A DNA stretch of 64,000 bases from assembly GCA_008729055.1 (NCBI GenBank), contig SDUX01000007.1, forward strand, positions 1,908,064 through 1,972,063. The letters run 5' to 3'. This stretch comes from Pyropia haitanensis (lineage: Eukaryota > Rhodophyta > Bangiophyceae > Bangiales > Bangiaceae). The notes under the pieces were generated by a model that saw only the letters and a list, made by a program, of their open reading frames with translations, did not search any database and was not told where the DNA came from. Positions 1 through 11,988 of the stretch are shown here, one piece after another. A program made the translations under genes and the position numbers. Within the stretch, counting starts at the first letter, position 1. Every line of letters begins with the position of its first letter.

Positions 1-561
1 GCGCGCGTGGCCAGCCGGTGCCCCCCCGGCGCGGTCCGCCGCCGCCCGCGCGTGCGGGCGCGCGCGTGCGCGCCGCGACGCGGCGGCGCGGCGCGGCGCG
101 ACGCGCGGTGCGGGCGAGCAGCGGGTGGCGGAGGAGGGCGCGGGGGCGGGCGGGGTCAAGCAGCCGCCGCCAAAACGGGGGGCGCGTCGGTCGGCGCTGG
201 TACGTGGGGCGCGGCGGCTGGCGGCCGCGGCCAGCCCCAGGGACAAAACGAAAGGAAAAAAAAAAAAGGGGCGGCGGGGGGGGGGGGGGACGACGCCCGC
301 CAGACCCCGAGCGTGGCCGCGCCGGCCGCCGGTCGCCGCCGCCGCCGCCGCCGCGTGCGGGCGGCGGCCGCGGCCGGGGGCGGGGGTCACGGCGGTGGCG
401 GCGGCGCCGCCGCCGTGGCGGCGCGGGCGCGACCCCCCCTGCGCCACGCCCGACGCCAGCACGGGCGCGCGCGCCGCCGCCGCCGCCGCCGCCGCGGCGG
501 GCGCGGCGGCCGCGACGGGGCGGGCGCGGCGCGCCGCGGCGGCCGCCGCCACGACGGCCGC
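1..561. other. GC-rich low-complexity flank, no supportable gene
   Basis: This stretch holds CpG-rich simple sequence with short CGG/CCG runs. Open frames exist on both strands, but they encode only Arg/Ala/Pro/Gly-rich peptides that look like reading-frame shadows of composition. An A12 tract near 256-267 would read as a T tract on the minus strand and may lie in the 3' UTR of the minus-strand acetoacetyl-CoA synthetase. I see no tRNA or conserved motif. Confidence 0.5.
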
Positions 562-3500
562 TCACAGGCGGCTGCGGGTGGGCCCCCCCCCCCGGTCGGC
601 GGCCGGCCGGCGGGCGGCCGCAGCAGCGGGCAGCCGAGCATCTCGGCGAGCGCCTCTGGGTTGGCCACCGCCGCGGCGCCCCCCCCCCCCGCCGCCGCGC
701 GCGGCGGCGCGGGCCCGCCGCGGCCGAGCGCGTCGACGGCGCGCTTGACCGCCACCTCCACCTTTTTGCCATTGACCGTGACGGGGACCGCCGACACGCG
801 GAGCGTGAGGGCGGGCACGTGCCGGGGGGAGAGGCGGCCGCGGAGGGCGCCGCGGAGGCGCGCCTGCAGGGCGGGGCTCAGCCACCAGGGCGGGCGGGGG
901 GGGGGGGGGGCGCCGGGCGTGGGGGGGGGCGCCCCGCCGCGGCGCGCCCGCGCCCGCGCCCCGCCCACCGTGCCACCGCCGCGGCGGCGGTGGCGAGCGC
1001 GGCGGCCGGCGCGGCGGCCGCCGCCACCGGCGGGCCCGCCGGCACGGCGGTGGCGGCGGCGGCGGCGGCGGCGGCCCAGCGGGCGGCCTCGGCGGCCTCC
1101 CCCGCCCGCGACAGCGCCACCCACAGCACGACGCGGACGTCCCCCCCCCAGGCTTGCGCGACGGCGAGCGCGTCGGCCACGTCCGGGTCCGCCTCGACGA
1201 CGCGGTACACGTCGGCGGTGCCCAGCCGGACGCCCCCCGGGTTGAGCGTCGCGTCGGAGCGGCCGTGAATCAGCCAGCCGCCCGCGGGCGTCCGCTCTGC
1301 AAAGTCCCCGTGCCGCCACGGGCCGCCCCGGTCGGCAGCAAAGTAGGCGGCGGTGTAGCGGGACGCGGCGGCGTCGTCGCCCCAAAAGCCGAGCGGCATG
1401 TTGGGCAGGCCGTTGGCGCAGGCGAGCTCGCCCGTCACCCCGGGGGGGAGCCGCGCCGCGCCATCGTCGGCGAGGACGGCCACGTCCATGCCCAGGCCGG
1501 GCGCCTGGAGCTCGGGCGGGTGGACGGGCAGCAGCGGGCAGCCGAGGCAAAAGCAGCCATTGATGTCCGAGCCGCCCGAGATGCTCACGTACGCCACGCC
1601 GGGCAGCGTGCGGGCAATGTAGTGGAAGTTGGCGGCGCTCGACGGGCTGCCCGTCGCGAGCACCGACCGCAGGGCGGGGAAGGGCTTGCCGCCACCGCCG
1701 CCGCCGCCGCCGCCAGGAGGCGGCCACGCGTCGGCAGGCGAGACGCCCGCCGCCTCGAGCGCCGAGTAGTAGCGCGCAGAGGCGCCAAAGTGGGTGACGC
1801 CCGCCGCGGCGGCCACCTCCCACAGCCGCGTCGGCCGGCCGGGCGGCAGCGGGCTCCCGTCGTAGAGCACCACCTTGGCGCCCGTCGCGAGCGCCGACGT
1901 CGCCCAGTTCCACATCATCCACCTGGCACACGGCCGCCAGTCGCACCAGCCGGAGGGGAAGGGAGAGGGCAGACACGCACAAGGCAGCGCACCAACACAG
2001 TCATGTCAGACGATGGGCTGCGGGTACGCGCTCCCCCTCACAACGGGCAACTGCCCTGGGCACGGGACACCCTGGGCACAGGTCGCCGGCAAGCGCCGCC
2101 CGAGCAGCGTCCCACAGTGCAGGGCAGTGCACCCCTCCCGCCCACCAAAAACGTACCCGGGGGAGGAGTAGAAGAGGAGGACCGACGCGGGCGACATGTC
2201 ACAGTGCAGCACGTGCTCCTTGGCGTGGTTGAGGTACACCCCCGCCCCCTGGATGAGGCCCTTGGGCGCGCCCGTCGTGCCCGACGAGAAGAGCACCAGC
2301 ACGGGGGCGGAGAAGGGCAGCGCCACAAAGGAAAACGCCGCGACCGCCGCGGGCGGTGCCAGCGCGGACAGCTCCGCCAGCGTCAGCACCGCCGGCCGTC
2401 GTCGCCGGCTCCCCCCGCCGCCGTCACCCCCGCCGCCATCCGCCGACCGTCGGCCGCCGTCGCCAGCGCCGTCCGCGGGCAGCGCCAGCACCACCCCCTC
2501 ATTCTCCGACCCGTCCCCCCCCACCGCGTCGGGCAGCACAACGACCGTGTGGAGGCGGTCACCCAGGCGCCCCAGTAGCGGCGCCACCCCCCCCAGGCAC
2601 CCCCGCACGCGCCCGCGGTACACCGCCGTCGCCGACACGGCCAGCACCGCCGGCCGCAGCTGGCCCAGCCGCCCCACCACCGCCGCCGCGCCGGCGGCGT
2701 CGGTGCCCACGGCGGCCCAGACGGCGCCGACGGCCGCCGCGGCGAGGGCGACCACCACCGCGTCGGCCGTGTTGGCCACCACCCCGCCGACAACGTCGCC
2801 GACGGCGACGCCGCGGGCGCGCAGGCCCGCCGCGGCGGCCACGACGCGCGCCCGCAGGGCGCCGTGGGAGAGCGTCCCCGTGGGCGCGCCGCCCGACTCG
2901 GACGCCCATGCCAGCGCGGGGGCGGCGGCGGCGGCAGCGGCGGCGCCGGCCGCCCCGTGGCGGAGCAGGTAGGCGGCCACGTTGAGGGTGGCGCCCGGGA
3001 ACCAGGTGCGCGCGACGAGCGGCGGCAGCGCGGGGGTGGTCCCCGGCGGGTGCGCCGCCGACACGGCCGTGTAGGGCGTGGCGGCGACCGCGGCGAGGCC
3101 GACAAACTCCCACGCGGCGGCCCAAAAGTCGTCGGCCGCCGCGACGGACCACGCGTGGAGGGCGGCGTACGAGCCGCGAAACGCGACGCGGTGGCGGGCC
3201 TCGACAAAGCGCGCAAACGCGCCGAGGCGGGTGGTGGCGGCCGCGTCGGGGGGGGGGTCCACGTGGGGGGGGCGGTCGCCGGGGGGGGGGGGGCGCCGCC
3301 CCCATCGAGGGCGGGGGGGGGGGGGGGGGACGGACTGGTGGCGCGTTGCCGCCGACGGCCGCCTTGTCGAGCAGCGGTGGGGGGCAGGGGGGAGGCGGAA
3401 GCCAGTCGGGCGGCCGCGGCCAGACAAAAACGCAGCGGATGGGGAAGACAGAGGGGGAAAGACGTCGCGGTGGGGGGAGGAAGCCACACTGGTGGGGGGG

Positions 3501-3610
3501 GACGGCGTCGCTGCGGGCTTCACCGGCGCGCCTCGCGCATTCGATCGATGTCCACAGGCACCTTGCAGCGGACACGCGCATGTGGAATCAGATTGACATC
3601 TCGGTGCCAT
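562..3610 (-). CDS. AACS: acetoacetyl-CoA synthetase (two exons, homopolymer frame break)
   Basis: ANL-superfamily enzyme that activates acetoacetate to acetoacetyl-CoA with ATP and CoA; cytosolic in animals. Exon 1 (3610-2157) carries the N-terminal domain and the AMP-binding loop FSSGTTGAPKG. Exon 2 (from 1922) begins inside the conserved WMMWNW motif and carries SISGGSDING, HGRSDATLNPGGVR and the C-terminal NGKKVEVAVK with the catalytic lysine. The intron at 1923-2156 has a GTACGT donor and CCAG acceptor, and splicing restores GWMMWNW. Oddities: the frame changes at the G15 run 896-910 between the core and the C-terminal subdomain, and probably again near a C run at about 585-594, so the stop is at 562 or, without the second shift, at 387. 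The first ~125 residues of exon 1 are low complexity, so the start (Met at 3610) is uncertain. Family identity is secure; both termini are not. Confidence 0.88.
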
Positions 3611-3884
3611 CTAATCTCGCCGTTCAGTAGTCAAGTGTCCCCTGGTGGGCCACCCAATCACCTCTCCCAGGTGCTGCTGTGCGAGCTTGCCTGCCGCACA
3701 GCACGAGTCGGGGGGGCGATGCGGATCCGAAACGTCGCATCGTCGCCCATCGGTCAACACAAACGAACGTCAAATGATCTAATTCAGTTGCAACACCTTA
3801 GTTGGCATCGTTCAAAGCAGTTCGACGAGTTTTCTTTGACTACTTCTCAAGAACAGATGCACGCTTACTCTCTCATCTTCACAC
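3611..3884. other. 5' flank of the acetoacetyl-CoA synthetase gene
   Basis: About 270 bases of more balanced composition upstream of the minus-strand synthetase. It presumably contains its promoter and 5' UTR. I see no clear TATA box or repeat. Confidence 0.3.
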
Positions 3885-4729
3885 TTAGGGCACGTCTTGA
3901 CGGCGGAACTCGGGCGTGTCTCAGACAAAGAACAGAGGCAGAGAGCTTTCCTATTGGTCAGAAGTGGAAACATGCTTCGCGCACTCGATGAGCCGGGCGT
4001 CTGGGGCACAAGAACTTACTCAGACATTTTCAAGTAAAACGAATTGCCAACATGCTTCGTTTGTGGTCGGAAATGCAGTGTGTTTGTCCGACCACAAAAA
4101 AACACGCCGTCGCCGCAAAACAAGATCCGCAAGGGCAGACGAGAGAACCTCTTCGGGGCTCTCCGAGCGTCCAGCCTCCTGCTGTCCACAGACAGATCAC
4201 GATCTGCGAGGCGCGCTGCAGCCCGTGGTCTCGCCCCTCCAGCCCACTCGAAGTGCGAGAGCGGTCCGGGCTCACAACAGTGTGGCTTCATTTCGAGGTG
4301 CCCCCAACCATCCAGGCGTGACCGCCGTCGTTACTCCCAGCTTGACGTCCCAGTCGTCATCCTCCCCCTTCATCCCCTCCTATTGCGCAAGCGACTACAC
4401 ACTGACATGGAAGAATACCGGTTCGAGGAGAAAAACGAGCTCGTCGTGAGGGGTGAGCACGGGCACAGGACCGGACGGTGTGATGTCACTCGTTGTGGAC
4501 CCCTGATGTGTGCGCGCGGCCGCAGGCACGCCGTCTCTCCTCGAGCAATCGTGGTGTGCAAGAAGGTAGCCCACCCCTCGCCGTCGTATCCCCCAGTCAC
4601 CAACGATTGCTCGTGAACATTGTCTAGTCGTCAAGACAGGGCGTGTCTGGCTGCGTGCGCCCACGGAATTACAGCCTGTGTTTTGTGCACTCGCAGACAC
4701 TTTCCAAATGTCGTCAAGACACGCCCTTA
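3885..4729. mobile_element. candidate PIF/Harbinger-like MITE with TTA target duplication
   Basis: TTA occurs at 3885-3887 and again at 4727-4729. Between them the ends are inverted repeats: GGGCACGTCTTGACG at 3888-3902, and at 4726-4712 (minus strand) GGGCGTGTCTTGACG, matching 13 of 15 bases. GTGTCT follows about 26-28 bases inside each end. A TTA/TWA duplication and ends starting GGG are typical of PIF/Harbinger and Tourist-like elements. A further internal copy of GTCGTCAAGAC lies at 4628-4638, so the end motif is repeated subterminally. No transposase-like frame is visible inside, so this would be a non-autonomous copy of 839 bp. A 3-bp duplication alone could be chance. Confidence 0.5.
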
Positions 4730-5542
4730 ACGAGGAGTTGAGCTCCCAGATGACGACATCCGTCAGCTAAAAGTGTCTCTGTTGAAGCTATATAACTTCT
4801 CTATCGGTCGCTTAGGACTTCAGTGCGAACATTCACACTTTATGATACAAGGATAAACCCTGTTGGAAAACTTTAAACAACTGCCCAACCCTGGCCCCGA
4901 CAACCCGCAGCGACTCGTTGGAGAGCAGGCGCACGCCGACTGTTTGGGATCGCACCCCGCCTGTGCCGCTCCCCCCCCCAGGCGGCACGCCCGCCTCGGT
5001 TGGCCCGCCAGCCCCCTCACACTGGCCGAGAAGCGGGCTGTCGGGCGGGGGGGCCGCTCCGCGTTGCTGCGGAGGGGGGTGGATTGGTGCGCTTGGGGTG
5101 AGCACCCGCGCTCGCTCCTGTGTGCCGCGATGCGCGGCGGCGCGGCTGGGTCGTCGCGCTCGCGACCCCCGGTGGAGCGTGCCCGCCTGCCCCGGCCGCC
5201 GCGGCGCGGCCGTTGCAAGGCCGGCGCAGGTGGGTCTCGGGCGTGTGCGCCGGCTGCGGCGCGGCCGCTTGGTCGCGGGGGACGCGCGCTTCCTGCCCCC
5301 TCCCCTCCCCGTCTGCGCGCCGCCCCACACACCCGTGGTTGGCGGGCGCTGGCGGTGGCCGCCGCTTCTCACCCGCCCCCCCCCCCCCCCCGCCCTTCCC
5401 CCGCCCTGGTCTCTGGGGCGGGCGCAGGCCAGCGGTGGCCGGCTCTGCCCCCCGTCCCCCCCCGCTCTGTGGGGTGCGCGCGCTCGGCCGGTGCTTGCCT
5501 TCCCCCCTCTGACCCCCCCCCCCCTTCTTCCCCACCTTTTTC
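4730..5542. other. upstream region of the ankyrin gene
   Basis: A TATA-like sequence (CTATATAAC, about 4788-4796) lies near the left edge, where composition changes from balanced to strongly GC-rich. The rest consists of C/G runs without a recognisable conserved protein. It may be promoter and 5' UTR of the ankyrin gene, although the 750-base distance to its first Met is long. Confidence 0.35.
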
Positions 5543-8500
5543 GTGCACCCCCCCCCCAACGATGCGCTTTGGCAGCGTCGGGGTGGGCGCGCGATGGTCG
5601 CGCCCCCCCCCCCCGACCGCCCATCCGCCGCCGCCGCCGCCGCCTTTGGCCGCCTCCTCACCGCCGCCCTCCGGCGCCCCGGCTCGGCCGCCGCCGTCGA
5701 CGCCCTCCGCGACGCGCTCGCCGAGCACCCGTCGCTCGCGGCCGCGCCGCTGGTCGGCGGCGCCGGCGGCGTCGTCGGCGGCGGCTTGACGCCGCTGGCC
5801 GAGGCGGCCAACGTGCGGTCTGGCGCGCCGGCGGTCGTGCGCGCGCTCCTCGATGCGGGCGCGCCCGCCGACGCGGCGCGGCCGGGCACCGGCACGCCGC
5901 TGTGCACCGCCGCGGGCCGCGGGTGCGCCGAGGTGGTGGAGCTGCTGCTCGCGGCGGGCGCCAACGTCAATGTGCGGTCGCCGGCGGCGGCGACGCCGCT
6001 GCTGATCGCGGCCGAGATGGGCAGCCCGGCGGTGGTCGCCGCCGTCCTTGCCGCCCGCCCGCCGCCCGACGTGCGGGCGGTGAATGACAAGGGCAACCCG
6101 CCGCTGGTGCTGGCGCTCCTCAACGTGGCCGCCGTCGTGCCCCTGCTCGTGGCGCACGGCGCGGACGTCAACGCGCGCATCTGCCACAGCTGGTCGGTGC
6201 TGATGGTGGCCGCGCAGCGGGGGTGTGGTGGCCACGTGACCGCGCTCCTCGACGCGGGCGCGGACGTCAACGTGGTCGTGGCCGACGGCTGGACGGCGCT
6301 GCTGCTCGCCGCGTCCGAGGCGCGGTGGGGCGTCGTCGCCACCCTTCTCGGCGCCGCCGCCGACGTGGCCGCCGCGGGGGGGGCCACGGGCGCGACCGCC
6401 CTGCACTGGGCGGCGTTCGCAAACCACGCGCCGACGGTGCGGGCGCTGGCGGCGGCGCTCGCCGCCGCCGCGCCGGCGGGCCACGGCGGCGGGCCCGCGG
6501 CCGTGGCGGCGCCGGCGCCAGCGCCGGGGGTGGACGCGCGCCGGACCGACGGGTCTACCCCGCTGATGGTGGCGGCGCACGCTGGTGCGGCCGCCGCGGT
6601 GGCCGCCCTCCTCGACGCCGGCGCGGCGGTCGACGCCTCCCCCCGCGACGACGGCAACAACGCCCTGCACCTGGGCATCCTCGACCTGCACGAGCCGGTC
6701 GTGCGCCTCCTCCTCGGCCGCGGCGCGTCGGTGGAGGCGCACACCACCGCCGGGTACACGCCCCTGCACCTGGCAGCGGAGCGGGTGTCGGTGCCGCTGG
6801 TGCGGGCGCTTCTGCTGGCGGGCGCTGACGTGGCGGCGGCCACCCCCAGTGGCGACACGGCGTTGCATTTGGCCGCGTACTGGGGCGGCGCGGAGGTCGT
6901 CGTCGAGCTGCTGGCGTGGGGCGCCAACCCGGGCGCGCGCAACGCCGACGGCTCGACGCCCGCGGCCGAGGCGATGGCGACGGGGCACGTGGCGCTCACG
7001 CGCCTGCTCGACGCCAAGGCGGTGGGGTGGACGCCAGCGGCGGCCGCCGCCGCCGCGGCTGCCGCCCAGGCCGCCGCCGTTGCTGCCCGCACACGCGGCC
7101 ACGACGGCGGGCGTCTGGGCACGGCGGTGGGTGGGGGCGCGGGCCCGCCGGCGGTGGCAGCGACCAGTCGGTCTGCCCATGGGGGGGGGGACACTCGTGG
7201 TGGGGCAGCTACCCCAGCGGTGGGGTGTACGGCAGAAGCGGCAGCCGCCGCCGCGGTTGTGGACGCGGCGTCGGATGACACCGACGGCGAGCCACTCGTG
7301 GCGGCAGCGGGCCGTGACGACCGCCAGGTGCCGCCGCTGAGGCCGCCGCCACCATTGGGCCTGTCTTTGAGCGAGGCCACCGCGGCGTGGTCCCTGATTG
7401 ACCGCGACGTGCCCCCGGCTCCCCCAGAGGCGCCCCCGCTGTCACCACGGACGCTGTCACCGCTGGCGCACCCGCCACAGCCGCCCCCACCGCCGTCGCC
7501 CCCGCCGCCGACGGGCGCTGACCGCGTGGGCGCGCGCGCCGACGCGGCTGCCGGCGCAACGCTCCCGCCGTCGTCGGGGCCGGTCGCAGCGGCGGAGCTA
7601 CCGTCGCCCGCCGAGCGCAGCGACGGCACAGGCGGTGGCGAGGACGTCTCGGTCGGGGGGCGCCCCGCGGCGGCGGCGGCGGCGGCGACGGCGGCTGCGG
7701 CGGCGGCGGTGGCTGGGGCGGTGCTGGCGGGGGCCACCCCGTCGCTGCCGGCGGGCGCAGCCGTGGCTGCCGCCGACAGTGCCAGCGCGCCGTCGGCTGA
7801 CGCGCGTGACGGCGGTGACGCCGCCGCCGGGTCCGCGCCGCCGACATGGCGGCGCGACCGCGGCTCGTGGTCGCAAGCGCGCCTCGCGTCGCTGTCCTTG
7901 GTGGTTCCCCCGTCGCCAGGGGCGGCCGCCAGTGGCGGCGGCGCTGACGGCGACGGCGGCGGCGGCGGCGGCGGCAATGACTGGGGTGATGCGGTGCCCA
8001 GCTCGCCCCTCCCCAGCTCACCCGTGCCCGGCTCGCCCGCCCGTACGGCTGCCGACGGGGCGGTCGCGCCCGACGCGGCCAGCGGGGTGGACAGCCGCGG
8101 CTTTGGGGGCGGACCGCCGAGCTCGCTCGCGACGCTGCCACCGTTGCCGCCGCCGCCGGTCGTTGCCGCCGCCGCGGCTGGGCCGGCGCCACCGTCGGCG
8201 CGGGCGGCCGCGGCGCCCCCGCCAGCGGCGGGCGCCACGGCGGGGGCGGTGGCGAGCCGCGGCGTCCCGCGCGCCCCGGCGGCGCTCCCGGCGAGCCGCG
8301 CCCCGACGGCCGGCGCGGGGGCGACAGCGGCACGGGCTGACGCCGGCCCCGCGTCGCCACGGGCTGTCCCCGACCCGCAGCCGCCGCCGTCGCCGGTGGG
8401 CTCCCTCCTCCGCTGCTGCGCCGTGCCGACCGTGGGTGGGGCGGCGGGGGCAGCCGTCCCGGAGGACGCCCCGTTTGGCCTGGGGGATCTGCCGCCGCTG

Positions 8501-9397
8501 TCTCTGGCGGCGGCCGTCGGCGCCGCCGCCGCCGCCGCCGTGGACGCGGACATGGCGGCGACGATGAACACCACGCCGGCCGCGGCGGATTGTCGGTCGG
8601 TCAGCGACGGGCGACCGCGGCTGGCTGCTGCCGCTGTCGCGCCGGCCGGCCAGCCCCCGCCGGTGCCGCCCTTGTCACTGACGGCGGCGGTGGGCAGCGC
8701 CGCCGCCGTGGCCGCGGATACGGCGGCGACGGCCACCACCGCGCCGGCCTCGGCGGAGCGGCCGTCGGTCGGCGACCGGCGGCCGCGGTCGCCTGGTGGT
8801 AGCGCCAGCGGACGGGCGAGCCCGCCGCCGCCGCCGGCACGGCCGGCCAAGGTCCCCCGCTTGGCCGAACCGTCCGTGGCCACGACGCCCCGGCGTGTCG
8901 CGGCGGCCGGGCCCGCCAGTCCCCTGACCGCCGTGAGCCCACTGACACCGGTGGCTCGGCCGGCGGCGGCGGCCGCCTCGGCGCGGTCCCTGTCCAAGTC
9001 GAGCCCGCGGCGGGCGCGGCCGAGCAACGCTGTGGAAGTCATTGACCTGGACGCGGATGACGATGACGTGTCGCCGCCGCCGCCACCACGCTGGGCGCCG
9101 GTTGCACAGGCCGTGCCGCAGCGGTTCCGCTCTCATGGTCGCGACGGCCACGGCCACAGGGCGGCGTCGGCGGCGGCGGCGGCGGGCGGCGGGCCGGCCT
9201 ACCCGAGCGGCGAGAGCAAGAGCCGTGCTGCCAGTGCGCCCGTGATGGCCAAGACCGAAGACCCCCCGCCGGCACTGAGTGGTGCGTGCAGCCTGACGAC
9301 AACGATGGGCGGGTGGGGCGGCGGCGGTGGGGCGGGGCGCACCCAACCGCTCTCCCCCCCCTCCACCGTCTCCCCCCGCAGGAGGAAACGCCCCGCA

Positions 9398-9435
<38 letters not shown>

Positions 9436-9958
9436 TGCCGCCGACGCCGCTCGCCCCTGCACCTGCCCCGCGTGTCTGCAGCTGTCGCCCGCGGGGCTGG
9501 CGGCGGCGCTGACGGCGGCGGTGAGCTCTGGCCACGACCCGTCGGTCGTCGCGTCGCTCCGCACCGCCGTCACGTACATGGCGGAGAAGGAAATGGTCTC
9601 TGGCGCTGCCGCTGTTGCGGCCGAGGACCCCGCGCGGCTGGCGCGGCTGCTGCTGTCGACGTTCCGGCGGCGGCGCGACGGCGGCCCGCCGCAGGGGCTG
9701 CTAAGCCTCGCCACCGCCTTCCTCGCCCACATCAACTGGCAGGGGCGGGTGGCGGAGGGGGCGCCCGCGGGGCGGGGGCGGCAGCTCCCCGTCTGTGCCG
9801 GCTGCCCGCCCGCGGGCGGCGGCTGGGAGGGGGGGGGCTCGCTCAAGGTGGACCCGGATGGGGGGCGCGGGTGGGGGGGGAGGGTGCCGCGTGCGGCCAG
9901 CTGTGGCGGCCACGGCGGTGGCGGCTGGCGGGGTGGCCGCGGCGGCGGCGGCGGCTGA
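5543..9958 (+). CDS. large ankyrin-repeat protein with SUMO-interacting-type motif
   Basis: Single open frame of 1471 codons. Residues ~80-495 form about twelve ankyrin repeats, recognisable by repeated TPLH/TALHxAA, VVxxLLxxGAxVxA signatures, so the protein is likely a protein-protein interaction scaffold. The next ~650 residues are Ala/Pro/Gly/Ser-rich and probably disordered. At about residue 1166 the hydrophobic-acidic motif VEVIDLDADDDD resembles a classic SUMO-interacting motif, and SPRRRKRP (about residue 1280) resembles a nuclear localisation signal. A better-ordered C-terminal stretch with a CTCPAC motif follows. A GTGCGT...CCCCGCAG pair at 9282-9381 could be an intron, but splicing it breaks the more protein-like C-terminal frame. 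Alternative start: Met at 5594. The ankyrin call is certain; the cellular role is unknown. Confidence 0.85.
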
Positions 9959-11965
9959 GCCGTTGGCCCCGTATGTACATGCCCAGTCGACCACCGCCTT
10001 GGCAGGTGGTCTGGGTGACGCGCCCGTCCTGGCGGGCGGCGGTGGTGGCGTGTCACTCGCGCCCTGCGCAGCGCGCCTGTGGCGGGGACGGGGGAGGGGG
10101 ACGCCGCGCCCCGTCGGCGACGGCGGCGGCGCCCACCCACCCTGCGTCTCCCGGTCGCGGGTGCGCGCGCGGTGGGTCGTTGCGGGCGCCCATGCGCGGC
10201 GCCCGCCGCGTCTGCCGCGGCGCCCGCTGGCCCGGGCATCGCGGGCGGGGAGGGCATTGCCGGGGCCGTCGGCGGCGGTGGCCGCAGCGGCGGCAGCGGC
10301 GGTAGCGGCGGCGTCAGCGGCGGCGGCAGAGGTGGCGGCAGCCGCAGCTGCGTCGGTGGTGGTGACGGGGGTGGCGACGACGGCGGTGGTGGCCGCAGCC
10401 CCCGAGAGGGATGAGTGTTGCGGCACTCGATGGCGCTCTCCTGTAAAGAGGCGCGTAGCGCCACGAGCAATATCGGAGCTCGTCGCATTACGCCAGTGGT
10501 GTTGTTGCGCAACCACAAAGACGACAACAGCAGGAGGCATACAGCCCAGTCAAGGAACGCCCTCACTCGTCCGGGTCTTGCGTACGAGATGCGCTGGAGC
10601 GCGGCCTTTCTTTAACGCGTCAAGGTGTACTGTACGGAGGGGGGGGGGGGGGTGAGGAGGCCCGCGCCGACCCCCCCCCCTTTCACATCTATGCGTGACC
10701 GTGCTGCCGGTGCTGGCGCGGCGAGTCGCGGTGGCCCTCGCTGCGCTCGGCAGGGGCAGGCCGCTTCTCCCCCCGACGAGTGTGGTCGCCACGGGCGAGT
10801 GAACAACCCCGTCACTCCCAGGGGCACCTCGCCCATTGACGCGTGAGGGTGTACTGGAGAGCGGCAGAGAGGGGAGGGGGTGACGGCGTGCGCCGACCCA
10901 ATGCCAGGGGAGCGTAGGGGGTGGTCAGCCGCCGCCGAGCCTCGCCCCCGTCCTCCATGCGGGTGGCGCGACGGTGCTGCTGGCGCTGGTGGAGGGGTGT
11001 CGCGATGGCCCCGCGCAAACCACGGGGCAGACGCCCCGCCGTGCAATCCACCGCTCGGGGCGCCCGCCGCGCGTGGGTACACGACTGGCCGAGCCGACGG
11101 GGCCGCGCCAGGGCGGGCGGCACGGGCGACACGCCGGCCTGTTGCGGTGGGGACAGTGGGGGGGCGTCTGGCGTGGCCACGCGGGCGCCCGCTCGCGCTG
11201 TCTTGGCCGCTCCCGCCACTCACGCTCCCGTGCGACCGGCCGGGCACGCCATCGGGCGTTTCAACGAGGGATCCAACGGGGGCTGTCGACCGGTGCGGCC
11301 GCCGCGTGCAGGCCACCCGCTCCGCGACGCCGCGTCTTTGGCGTCGTGCACGCCCTCCTCCCGCGGGTCGACGGCCAGACGAGCGCCCTTCCGCCACTGG
11401 ACTAGACGAGGGCGACGAGGTGGTCCACTCCAACCTTCGGTAGGCGGCGCGGGCCTCTGTCAAATCCCCTGTGGCGCAAAACTCGTCCGTTGCCGCCGAT
11501 GGTGGCGACGATGATGCGACGGCCCGCGGCCTGCGGCGTGGCACCATATCCAAAGCCGCGGCGCAGCAGAGCGCCTGCCACGACGACCCGCGGCCATCGC
11601 CACGCTCGCGAGAGGCCCCCACGGACGCAGCGCACAACCAGCCGGCGGCGGCGGCGGCCCCGGCCGCCCCCCCGCCCTGCCCCGCCCCGAGCGCTGTCGG
11701 CTGGCCCCGCCCCGGGGGCACGCCCCCCCCACCCCGCTCCCCAGCGGCGGGCGCACGCCTGCAGGGCAGAGGGAAACAAGTCAGCGCTTGGGGGCGGGGG
11801 GGTGCAGACGCCGCAGCCGCGTGCGGGCGTGGAGCGGAACGGGAGGCGCGCAGGGGTGCTGGCGCGGCGGGGCGGGACGCGCGGGATTCGCGGCGAGCGC
11901 GCGCGCGCCACACCCCACCGCCGGGGTGGCCGCGGGACGGTGGGTGGGGCGCCGCCCCGTCGCGC
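9959..11965. other. intergenic, low complexity with a diverged tandem repeat
   Basis: About 2 kb between the ankyrin and F-box genes. No frame here shows a recognisable domain. An imperfect direct repeat begins ACGCGTSARGGTGTACTG at 10615 and 10839 (16 of 18 bases identical); each copy is followed by a G-rich tract and a GCGCCGACCC-like block, suggesting a diverged tandem duplication with a ~224-base period. A G12 tract lies at about 10640-10651. Confidence 0.4.
10615..11060. repeat. diverged tandem duplication, ~224-bp period
   Basis: Two copies start at 10615 and 10839 with the same 18-base motif (two mismatches). GCGCCGACCC occurs 50-55 bases inside each copy. Similarity fades further in. 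Boundaries are approximate. Confidence 0.4.
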
Positions 11966-11978
11966 ATGGCTGTTGCAC

Positions 11979-11988
11979 CCTATATAGG
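11979..11988 (+). promoter_or_regulatory. TATA box of the F-box-like gene
   Basis: CCTATATAGG lies about 150 bases upstream of the Met codon at 12139. It is one of very few A/T-only stretches in this GC-rich flank, and its spacing suits a core promoter with a ~120-base 5' UTR. Confidence 0.5.

Noticed and set aside
7..1268. Arg/Ala/Pro-rich plus-strand frames at the left edge
   Set aside because: They run antisense to the clearly conserved C-terminal part of the acetoacetyl-CoA synthetase and show no conserved content.
4405..4440. Possible tRNA T-arm (GGTTCGA) in the 4.4 kb region
   Set aside because: No acceptor stem or anticodon arm can be paired around it.
5017..9042. Open frame of about 1340 codons on the minus strand opposite the ankyrin gene
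   Set aside because: Simple Ala/Gly/Pro/Arg sequence without motifs, while the plus strand has twelve ankyrin repeats.
9282..9381. GTGCGT...CCCCGCAG as an intron in the ankyrin gene
   Set aside because: Splicing shifts into a Pro-only frame that stops at 9512, whereas reading through keeps an ordered C-terminal sequence with CTCPAC and helices.
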